Assembly: GCA_009869945.1 (NCBI GenBank)
Contig: WIXG01000095.1
Coordinates: 165,954 to 229,953, forward strand
Direction of reading: 5' to 3'
DNA: 64,000 nt
Source: Mesaphorura yosii
Taxonomy: Eukaryota; Arthropoda; Collembola; Poduromorpha; Tullbergiidae
The notes beneath the pieces are model-generated. The model was given only the letters and a program-made list of their open reading frames with translations. It did no database searches and was not told the origin of the DNA. Positions 49,440 through 59,178 of this stretch are shown here, in pieces. How positions within the stretch are numbered: the stretch's first letter is position 1; the number at the start of each line of letters is the position of its first letter. The translations under genes were made by a program, and so were the position numbers.

Positions 49440-50539
49440 TTTAATACTGTGCAGCTCAACGCTCGCTTAGGGCAGGTCACCTACGGCCACTTCTCATTTG
49501 CTTGGCTTTAACACAAGCCGCACGAGGTAGTACACCTGTGCTCTATGGAGCATGAGATATCACGAAATGAAGATTTTGAACGGCTTTGTTTCACGTATGT
49601 TTAAGGAACGTGTGCTCCGTACGTATGTTAAGGTTAATTAATATGAGTCGTAAATTATGTTGAGTGAATTTGTGATTTTCTTGGTTTGCTGAATGAAGAC
49701 GTTCAGCTCAGTTTGCGGCTCAATCGTTCACAGCTGATTACTATTGATTTAGTTTAGTTTTTGTACTTCTCACGCTCTTCCTGGTGATGTTCTTGACTTA
49801 CATGCTTTGAACGAGTCAAATGCTAACAACGTTAATTTGGTAAACTATGTGATAACTGCTCGGGTATCTTTACTAATTCACAACATTTGACTCGAATGAC
49901 ATTAAAGCTGCTACAAATTAGCAAGTACAAATTAACAAGTAAATGAGGTTAGATAATAGGAAATCCTGAAAAGCAGCCTCATTCAGTCAGACATTTGGCG
50001 TCATTACAAAATAAAAGCTGTGACTGTGATGCACCAAAGCGAAGGTTGCGTCATCTACAACCATACGCGTGCGTACGCGAAAAGTAAAAGTTAAAGTGCA
50101 TTGAGTAACGAATGAGTAACCAATTCGAGTTAAGGGATTCCCTCGTACCATTGTGCTTTGTGCAGTTAAGATGCATTGTTATTCCTTTGGGCCGCATCGC
50201 GTTTGCATTGTTATTATGACAGTTCATTCATTCTTCAGCGTCTGTACCTGCTTGTTTGCTTACTGCTTGTGTTATGATCTATTTTCGACGACTTCGACGT
50301 AATTTATTTTTCCGTCTGAATGGCCGACGTCAAGTGTGTTTACTTCGTACAATTAAATATGCTGTAATGAAAATGGCATTCACCACCGCTCTCAGCATTG
50401 CTTAAACCTTTCTATTTCGGAAAATCCTGCACACAAACAATGCCCTAAAATTCTTTCGAGATGCAAGGCTGTTCATCGCTGCAATTATGTGTAAAGCGTA
50501 AGCCGGTTAAGAATCGTAGTCGTGGTGTCTTGAAGTATG
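49440..50539. other. Intergenic spacer, no gene recognised
   Basis: AT-rich sequence without exon-like content on either strand; the right end is the promoter region of the secreted-protein gene. Confidence 0.55.
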
Positions 50540-50575
50540 TATATAAGGCCATCTGATCCAAATATTTTTATCAAA
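50540..50575 (+). promoter_or_regulatory. TATA/Inr core promoter of the secreted-protein gene
   Basis: TATATAAGG at 50540-50548 is followed by TCAAAC with its A at 50573, about 31 bp after the TATAAG. That is the expected arthropod TATA-to-initiator spacing. The start codon lies 83 bp downstream. Confidence 0.65.
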
Positions 50576-50655
50576 CGCAGTTCATCAACAGAAACAGAAA
50601 TAGACCCTCGTCTCCGGAAGTTACGGAAAGAGGGAACCACACCACAAGCTTCAAG

Positions 50656-51567
50656 ATGCATCTTACAAAGTATTCAGTATTCGTGGTCAGCTTAGTGTTC
50701 ACAATCATCGTGCAAGGACTCCACGCCCGAACAATTCCTGGAACCGGGAATGAATTCTTTCCACAGGAAGAAGCTCAACCACAATCTCAGGTAAAACGTT
50801 AATCCCTACATGATGTGCAACATTACGAAAATTCTTTGCATTCCACAATTTTAATGAATGTGCGATTATTTATTCTTCAGGTTCCAAATCTGTACTTCAA
50901 TGACCAGGACCCAGAGCAAGAGCAGCAGTTCAGATTTCCGAAGGGGTCAGACGCCGCTTCCGAAAGCGAAAACGCCCTACGCTCCGTGGATGAAAGTGCC
51001 ATTGCCCTGGAAGATACAGAAACAGGAGCAGGAGCAAACGTTGAAGAAGACGAAGACTCCGAAATCGATGCGAAATTCCTGTCCAACATCGACGTGAACA
51101 ACCTCACGCCCGAGCAGCGAGCCGTGTACAACGAATTGGTCGAACTGGCAAAGGAGGAAGAGGAAGCATCACAATCTCAAGTGCAAGGCCGGACTTTTGG
51201 ACTATTCAAGCTCAAATTCCACCATCTCTGGAGGAAGTTCAAGTCCCTGTTCAGTGGGCCCAAGTTCCTGGAATTCTACTCTGAACCGGAAGTCGTTCCT
51301 GTTGTTCAGCCTCAGCAATATCAGTACGGACAGCCACACTCCTTTTATGGTGATGACTTCAAGAAACGCAACGAGCTGCCAAGTGAGTCTCCAGCGGTGC
51401 AGTATCGAGTTGAAAATCCACTTCTCAGCATCCCAATCGTTGGAGACTTGACCAAATTCATTACGAGGACCATTCCGAAGTTCTACTACGAGCTATTCCA
51501 ACCGGTGCCACAGCAATCAAGCAGCAGACAGTTTTACAGCCCTTATAGAAGTCTGGACCAGTATTAA
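50656..51567 (+). CDS. Secreted acidic protein, family not recognised
   Basis: Two exons (50656-50790, 50881-51567) give 273 aa, joined in phase 0. An N-terminal signal peptide is clear (YSVFVVSLVFTIIVQGLHA, cleavage expected after about residue 24). The mature part begins Gln/Glu-rich and has a strongly acidic stretch (about 71-108, including VEEDEDSEID). It continues with an alpha-helical segment ending in KEEEEASQSQ and then a basic amphipathic stretch (about 153-174, FKLKFHHLWRKFKSLF). The C-terminal third is Pro/Gln/Tyr-rich. There are no cysteines in the mature protein. The acid-then-basic layout resembles precursors that are processed or that self-associate, but no dibasic-flanked peptide repeats are evident. 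A strong TATA promoter fits high, regulated expression. Function unknown; it is probably lineage-specific. Confidence 0.85.
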
Positions 51568-51676
51568 GTGTAGCAGGTGTCTTTCTGGCACATGAAACCA
51601 CGGCTCTCAAATTATCATTATTGTTAATAGTGAATTTTTATTGTTCTTAATTAAGTCGTTATTTATTTAAAGCTCC

Positions 51677-51682
51677 AATAAA
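51677..51682 (+). promoter_or_regulatory. Polyadenylation signal of the secreted-protein gene
   Basis: AATAAA 110 bp after the stop codon at 51567. Confidence 0.65.
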
Positions 51683-52833
51683 TTATAGTTTATCTTTATC
51701 GCCCAGTTCGTCCTTTTGAGGAATAACTGCTTCGAAATTATCTAATTGCTCCCTCATAATTGTTTGTGATACTTACTTCAAATTAGTAAGTGGCTGCTGC
51801 TGAGAGTTTCGACGTCATCGGGGCAAAATGAAACCGCTCGTGAAGTGAAGTGCGATTAGAGGGTGATAATGGCTGTTCGTCGTACTTCTCAGGTCAGCTA
51901 CGAATTTTTTAAGTTCGAGCACTTGATCTGCTCAATTAAGTTTGTGTCATGTGCCTTTTCTCTATCAAGATAATCGGAGGTCAAAGTTTCACTCGCACCG
52001 GTTCAAACTGGCGAACTGTGCCGTGGCAGGGCACCTGATGAGACCGCGATTGATGGAAAGTGCGAAAAATCTCCTGAAGTGGAATTACCCCGCTGCACGA
52101 GATCGCCAACACGCCTGTGTAATTGCAAATCAAAGCTATTTTCAATTTGTTAGTTCGAGCACAAAAACAACCTTATCAGGACTCCGAAACTCAAAAGCCT
52201 TTGTGTTCGCTTATCATGCCTGGAACTTGGCTGCTGCATGGTTTATTTATGAATTGAACTTTTCGCGACAAGTACTGCTAGCTTAAAGTTAATTTTTAAT
52301 TGCAGATTGCTGAGTAAGTGCAGTACTGAATTTTATGGCCCTATAAGAGCTTTTGCGCACGGAACGTCAAGCTACACTCAGCACCTTGCGATCGTCGATC
52401 ATTGTGGAAGTGCAATTTTGCACCAAGTTCGCTAAATTCTTGTCAAGGCGTTTTTTGTTTACTTTCCTGCCGTATCTCTTCTAATTCAACCGCTATCTAT
52501 CTTCAATTGGTTACTTCATCTCCAATTCTAGCCCAGGTAAAGATAAAATTGGTTGTCTGGATATGCAGTTGCGCTTTTTATGTGGCCTCTAATCACAATT
52601 TAATACATTGTATTTGAGTTTTATAACTGGGTCAGTTCTGTTAACTGATCAGATGATTATGATTATCTAGCTTCAAATGACTGATTTTTCCCAATTAAAG
52701 TTGTTGAAACGAGTGATCAATCAGCATTAGATTTTGTGTTAAATTCCGGTCCTAATTGACTAATTAGCATTCAGCCTACCTTACACCAATGCTAAATGCA
52801 ATGATTTTCACTCTCACTTTTAAAATTTTCCAG
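51683..52833. other. Spacer and probable 5' non-coding exon/intron of the ZIP transporter
   Basis: No coding exon recognised. A polypyrimidine tract and acceptor (AAAATTTTCCAG) end at 52833, 17 bp before the ZIP start codon. At least one untranslated exon therefore probably lies in this interval; its position was not resolved. Confidence 0.45.
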
Positions 52834-52850
52834 AGAAACCTACCACAACA

Positions 52851-54276
52851 ATGGCAATTTCCGCTGAGAAATGGTTGGTGATGTCGTTAATATTCGTAAT
52901 CTCACTCTTCCTTGGACTCTTCCCGTACTTCCTACTGCCCAATGTCAAATCCTGGGGCGCAATCATGGCGAAGTCCGGGTATCACGTATTTCTTACGGTC
53001 CTTTCTTGCGTTGGGGCCGGTGTGCTGCTGACGACAGCTTTGATGCACATGCTACCAGAAAATCGAGAGCAACTGGCAGAAATTCATAGTATTTGGGCGA
53101 CTCTCGAGGAACATTTTCCACTGGCCGAGACACTCACACTGTGCGGATTCGCATTGATATATTTGATCGAAGAATTCGCACATGTGCTACTGGCGGGAGC
53201 TTCGGCTCCTGGGCACAGTCACAGTCATGATAACCATGATCGTCACCATCATCACCTGCTCAGCCGCAATTCGCTGGTGCATAGATTATCTATCGCTTCT
53301 GGTGCTTCCATCAAGGAAAAGACGAAGCAGATCAGGCCAAGCATCGCATCCATCGGGGCTGGATCTACCACCGTACAAGTTATTTCTCAACCTACACCAT
53401 CGTCACAGTATGATAGTACTCACCATAACAACCACAGTCACGCTAGAACAGAGCCCTATGGCCCAAATGAAATCATCGTCCATGCCGATCCTGTCGTTTT
53501 AGAAGATGCACCCGTCGGTCTAGCTGCTCGGATCCGATCATTGCTTGCAGTTCTTGCATTGTCTTTTCATGCTATCATGGAAGGCATCGCAATTGGAATC
53601 GAGGTTAGTTAAATTCAATGCATTGTCGAATTTGTAAGCATGTGCCAATGTAATTAATTGTCAATCGCTCGGTTATAGGACTCTTCGAACGTCTGGTTCA
53701 TGTTTGGCGCAATATCAGCGCACAAATTCGTGATTTCGTTCGTGATGGGAATGGAACTGTGTGCGTCAAAAGCCAAGCTCACAACCTTACTCACATCAGT
53801 TTTCGTATTCGCAATCCTATCTCCGATTGGCATTGGCATAGGATCTTCCTTGGCTGAGGAAAACGAACCTCATGGACTCACAGTGTGCTTGATTCAGGTA
53901 AATCGTAAATGGTCTTCGTTTCTTTATCTGATAAATTCCAGAGATAAAAATCCAAGCAGCCTTTGAATCCGTGAGGATTAACTCGCATTTTACATTTTTG
54001 TCATAAATGGCTGCTGTAGTAGGAATTTATGTAACCTCATTCAAATTTGTAATCTTTATTCTGCAGGGGTTCGCCACTGGAACAATTTTGTACGTGGTAT
54101 TTTTTGAAATTCTAAGCCGAGAAAGGGGGAGGAAATCGGGCAGCCTGAAAACTCTGCGATTGGCTGGGCTTATCCAGTTCATCAGTGTCACAGTCGGACT
54201 GGTCGCAATGGCCTTCCTTCTAAATATCGTTGATCACGAGCACCACGCAGAAGAATGTCAAGAGCATGACCATTAA
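52851..54276 (+). CDS. ZIP family zinc transporter (SLC39A1/2/3 type)
   Basis: Three exons (52851-53603, 53679-53897, 54067-54276) encode 393 aa. ZIP proteins move zinc, and sometimes iron or manganese, into the cytosol across the plasma or organelle membrane. Eight TM segments can be placed. The metal-binding helices are seen in SFHAIMEGIAIG (TM4) and SAHKFVISFVMGMEL (TM5), whose conserved His, Glu and Gly residues are the family signature. The variable cytoplasmic loop between TM3 and TM4 is histidine-rich (HSHSHDNHDRHHHH at about 121-135, and a second HHNNHSHARTE patch), the usual zinc-sensing loop. The sequence resembles the ZIPII subfamily (human SLC39A1-3). The C terminus is unusually His/Glu-rich (EHHAEECQEHDH) and should face outside, where it could gather metal. 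The ATG follows closely on a 3' splice site, so the leader is spliced. Confidence 0.93.
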
Positions 54277-54411
54277 GACGGTCCATTACAAATATGTTGC
54301 GAGACCAGCAGGTCAACGGGTTTATCCTTTCTATATATGATAAGGTGCGCACTGCGTTGCAACCGTAATACGTAGCAATGTTTATGAAAATTTTGTAATT
54401 ATGAGTCAGTT

Positions 54412-54417
54412 AATAAA
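54412..54417 (+). promoter_or_regulatory. Polyadenylation signal of the ZIP transporter
   Basis: AATAAA 136 bp after the stop at 54276. Confidence 0.6.
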
Positions 54418-54852
54418 TTATTACGAAAACATTGTTGACTCATTACTGGACCAGAGACAATGCGTTCTCATATGGTCAAGAAAATGAGCCGAATTCGTGA
54501 ATGGTACAAATGCGGCATCGACCCGTGCATCACAATTCACACATCAGGTGCTGTTCCGATAAGATTTACGGATCGATAAGAAGCTAGAGGACAACATGTC
54601 TTTGTTCTATTTTATGAATCTTTGAATTCCACACGGCGGAAAAGTCGCTACGCTACGGTACGTAATCGTGAGTGTTGTCGCAGTGTTACAAATTATACCA
54701 TGTTTTCTTTGCGAAATGTGTTGTTGGCTGTCCACTGAGTACGAACACTAGATTTGAACAGAGTTCACTGAGTCGTAACAAAGTACGTGAGTTCTACGTT
54801 AAGTAACTACAGTCAATGATTGAGGCTGTTGGTCCAGTTCTGCCATTCATCA
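54418..54852 (+). other. Short intergenic region upstream of the CBP-like gene, with an overlapping uORF
   Basis: The promoter must lie here if the first coding exon is also the first exon. An ATG at 54816 begins a 34-codon upstream frame that overlaps the proposed start at 54853 in a different frame and ends near 54920. No TATA box is evident. Confidence 0.4.
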
Positions 54853-57800
54853 ATGGAATGGAATATGGAAGTCTCATCAGCGAAGCAGACGCGGACGCGA
54901 AGCACGGACTCCTCTTCTGATAGCGGCATTGATTCCATGCCCGACTTACCCGAAAGACAAGGCTCTGGCCTTGATCCAGGTAACTTCAAGTATAAACTCA
55001 AGGAATGAATGAACCGTGTGTATTTTTAACTGCCTTCTCTGTAGAAGTCAAGAAGGTGCAGACCGAAGCGATAAGAGCCATGCTAGAAATTCTGATGAAA
55101 ACTCCAGAATCCCTGCCTTTTAGGCATAATCCAAGAGGAGACTCATGCAAGAGTCGAGTAAGCGAATGCTTGATTTTTTAAAAACACTACCGAGTTGCGT
55201 TAAACATAAACTCGTGCCGTTGTTTCTTTCTTTCATATTTTCAGGGACGCTGTTTGTCGAAGCATAAACAGCGAATCTTAAAGAAAGTGACATTGGACAA
55301 AATATATGAAAAGGTGAAAGAAGGCAAATATGAAGATCCGTGGGATTACATCAGTGATATGAATCTATTATTCAAGAACGCTGAGGCCTGCAATTCAACG
55401 GGCCAAAAGATGTACAACTGCAGTGTGCGAGTAAGTGAATACTTTTAGAATATATTTTTGGAAAATGGGGAGACGAGGACTAAGATTCCAAATTATTTTT
55501 CAGCTCCATCGAAAATTCGAGAGTGAAATGAATCGCTTAATGCGTGAGCACGGCTACTGCTGTGGCCAACACGAATCACTTACTCCTCAAAAATTGGTTT
55601 GCTTGGGAAAGGACGCGTGTATGATCAGCGTCGGCGAATTCTATTTCAGTTTTCAAAACAAGTGAGTAGTTGAGAGTAATAGTCTCACTTTAAAAAAAAT
55701 TGATGCTGATTGCTTTCTTTTACTGGTATTTCAAAGGTATCTTTACTGTGAGAGTTGCTTTAGCAGGATTCCGGGCAAAGAAGTGAGTCTTTCAAACGCT
55801 GATTCAAAGAACGGACCTTCGTAAGTTCTTCAGATTTAAAAATTTGCTTCGTATAATGCATTTCAAAATTTGACGATAGAATTGTCCCGAAGAGTGAATT
55901 TTCTCGAGAAAGGAACGATAAGGAAGAAAATGAACGGTTCGTGAGATGCATGACGTGTTCTAGAAGATTCCATGAGATGTGCGTTCTTCATCTTAAGGAA
56001 ATTTCACCCAAGGGGCAAGTCACTACTCTCACTGTAATATCGTTTTGCTTGAATTGGCATTAATTATTGCTATGTGTTTAAGTATTCTAGGTTTTACTGT
56101 GAAAGCTGCTTTTGGCAAATCAATGAAGAAAGAAAGGAGAGAGCTTTCACGGCTAAATCCCTACCCACGTCAAAGTTGAGCATTTTCATTGAGAAGAAGG
56201 TAAATGAGTTCCTAGTTCACCAAGCAGAAGGCTCAAAAAGGATCTATCACGTGATAGTAAGAGTCCTTGGAAGCTTCGATAGGGTAGTGGAAGTTAAACC
56301 TGAGTTGAAGCACTTGTATCCTGAGAAATTTTCAAATAGCTTCCCATATAGGTAAGTCGGACCAGAATCAAGACATGCTAGGCTAGTAAATGCGATCTTA
56401 ATGTGTACATTCGTTGTATATTGTGTTACTCATTTAGAGCGAAGACGATCTTCGTATTTCAAAACATTGAAGGGGTCGATGTATGCGTCTTTGCCTTTAT
56501 GACTCAAGAGTATGGATCAGACTGTCCAGAGCCTAATCGTCGTCGAGTGTATTTGTCATATTTGGATTCGGTACAGTATTTCCGTCCGAAGGAATCAAGA
56601 ACTGCTGTATTTCACCAAATCTTATTAAGATACTTGGAATACGTGAAGAGCTTAGGTTTCCTAATGGTCCATATTTGGTCTTGCCCACCCACTGATAACG
56701 ATGATTACATCTTCCATCGTCATCCTCACCATCAGAAAGTCCCTACGGCGAAAAGATTGTGCCAATGGTACCGCACTCTCCTGGATAAAGGAATAGAGGA
56801 AGGCATACTTGTAGAGTACAAGGTGAGAGATCTGCCACCTACGTTTATGTCATTTTTATCATTGCTGGGAAACGTGTCTATACAGAGCTACCTGGAGCAA
56901 GTCCACGAAAACAATTTGACGTCTATCGCTGAAATGCCTTACTTCGAAGGAGATCACTGGCCCTCAAAGTTTGAAGAAATGATTAAGGAAACTAGAAAAG
57001 AACGAGGTCAGAAATGCAGTCGAACATGCTTTCCCGAGACAGCTTCTCCCAGGAAGAGAAAGAAGGTAAGTGTAGATAATTTCTATTCGACATTCAGGAA
57101 AAAAAAAAATACAAAATCGTTTTTAGACGCGTGGAAGACCCAAGTCGATTCAACAAATCTCGCTTAGTTTTGATGATCACCTATGGAAGAAAGTATGCAA
57201 AGAGATGACTCAGCATAAAGATATTTTCTTTAATGTGAGGTTGAACCCAAGTGAATATGTGCCTAATGAGGTAATAAATGCAAAACTGTACGAAATTACC
57301 TTAATGATATGAATGTCAAAGTTCGAATTGTTTAGATTGTAGATCCTGACTTGCCTCACCCTTGTCCATTGCTGGAAAATCGAGACCACCTGCTGACACT
57401 TGCAAGAGATAACCGATTTGAGTTTACAACTCTACGTAGGGCGAAGTATCTAACGTTAGTAATCCTGTTCAACTTGCATCGATTGGCAGAGTCTAACTGC
57501 ACGTATAACTGCAGCATGTGTCACGAAGATATTACTCTTGTCAAAAGGTAACAGCTAATGGGTGCTACGTCATCGTTAAAAGTTAGGTCCCTTATGGATA
57601 TTAATCAGCATTTTATATTGCGGAATACAGGTATCATTTCAGCCAGTGCGAGATGGATTTCTGCGTTGATTGTTTTAAAAAAACAGTCGTTTCTTATTTC
57701 TGTCCCCACTGCACCAGCTCATGCGAAAAAGTTGGGTTTGACGAAGGCGAGGCCGAAGAACGAGCAGATTGCCAAGCGAGCTTGGAAGACTCTCTCGACT

Positions 57801-58257
57801 TATTAAAACACGCAGTAAACTGCAAGTATAAATATTGCAACCACATCGGGTGTATTAAGATTAAGATGTGCCTGCATCATCTGCTGGTAAGATGAAATTA
57901 ACATCTGCTGCTGCCGGACGAAGTCCTGTAAAGCATCGTCCGACTAATTCTAATTATGGTTTCCAGAGATGCAGCAATGAAAATTCTTTCGCACCGAATG
58001 ATTGCAAGTTCTGTTTCGAAGCAGTAAACCTCATTTGTCAGCACGTGTCCCACTGCTCCTGCGTGTACTGTGGCGTAACTTTTTGTGGAGATATCAAGCT
58101 TTGTAAAAGACTGGACGAATATTCCAAATCAGAAAATTTCTTAAACTCAGAGGAACCGACACGTGAAGAGCAGCAATCTTTGATTCATCAGGGTGAAGAA
58201 CCTAGCGCGAAACGCAGGCTAGTCTTCGTGCAGCACGAGGATTGTGTAACCTCGTGA
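54853..58257 (+). CDS. Short diverged CBP/p300-type histone acetyltransferase
   Basis: Thirteen exons (54853-54979, 55045-55157, 55245-55430, 55504-55661, 55737-55820, 55880-56014, 56091-56351, 56438-56822, 56886-57065, 57127-57270, 57336-57547, 57631-57886, 57967-58257) give 843 aa. Order: short Ser-rich N terminus; bromodomain (about 45-165, acetyl-lysine Asn130 kept, ZA loop degenerate); RING/PHD zinc region (about 165-285); KAT11 HAT (about 290-610); ZZ finger (about 640-690); TAZ2 (about 690-815). HAT residues equivalent to p300 D1399, R1410, W1436 and W1466-Y1467 are present as D398, R409, W435 and W465-Y466, so catalysis is expected. TAZ1, KIX and the glutamine-rich NCBD of full CBP/p300 (2400 aa or more) are absent. 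It probably acetylates histones or other nuclear proteins, with partners chosen through TAZ2 and ZZ. Intron 6 uses a GC donor. It could be a paralogue beside a normal CBP elsewhere (inference). Start: first in-frame ATG; upstream exons remain possible. Confidence 0.88.
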
Positions 58258-59178
58258 ACAGTGTTTTTGGTATTTAATTGGACTGACTAAGGGAATTTCA
58301 GCTGCGCTTGTTTTTTGAGTACAAATAACTTTATTTCACTTCAGTTCAAATATCAACAAGTACAAATAGTTACAAACTTCTTAAATATGTACCTGATCTT
58401 GTAATTGCTTAGCTCTATTGTAACATAAGTATACATTACCCCCATATTTAGCGCAGACGTAGAGTTTTTATATGTGATTCGACTTGTACCTTCTGTGGTT
58501 GCAGTAGTAGAGCATTTTATTTGTAGGTCGGATTCAATTTGACGCGTCAATCAAAGATTGTAATTTATTTATCCAGATTATTGTAAACTTGTTAGTTTTT
58601 AGCATTTTTGAGTACGTGTTTACGGTAGAGAGTTTACGTTTCGGACTGACGAGCGACACTGAATAAACCCCATTTAAATATACATGAATACTATCAGGTA
58701 TTTTTTTCGACTTATTTGACGAGCATTGAAGAGGTACTTGGGCAATCATATAAAAAAAACTTACGAGCTAAAGGAAATTAGCGAAAGCAGTTCCCAAGCA
58801 TGCATAAAGTCCTCACAATTCTTAATTACAGTCAAGTTCAGGCGGATGCAGTGTCTGCGTGCTTTGTGCACTACAACAACACCCACTCAAGTACAAATTG
58901 TGACAAAGTACAACAAAGTTGGCAACAATCACCGGCAAATCCTAACTAAATACTTTCTATCTTCTAGCACTCATTACAAATAAATTACACGTAACACAGA
59001 TGAGATTACCTTTCTCAATGCAATCTATTCCTATTTTCGAACCGTACATCTAAACGCATACTCATTTCATTACTCATACATAAGACAAATTATTAACGTG
59101 AGCTTACTCCTGCAAGTCAATGCAATCGTAGTAAATAAATTATTCAGTGGTACACAACGATTCTACGTCGATTCTAGA
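58258..59178. other. Convergent 3' region between the CBP-like and ZP genes
   Basis: No coding exon recognised. A plus-strand AATAAA at 58662-58667 could end the CBP-like transcript. A TTTATT at 58330-58335 (AATAAA on the minus strand) could end the ZP transcript; if both are used the two 3' UTRs overlap by about 0.3 kb. Confidence 0.45.

Noticed and set aside
54816..54920. ATG at 54816 as the start of the CBP-like protein
   Set aside because: Its frame ends after 34 codons and does not continue into the bromodomain exon.
56823..56885. Reading through 56823-56885 as coding in the CBP-like HAT domain
   Set aside because: It would insert 21 residues between EYK and the helix aligned to p300 DIFKQATEDRLTS. 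Removal as a GT-AG intron restores exact colinearity.
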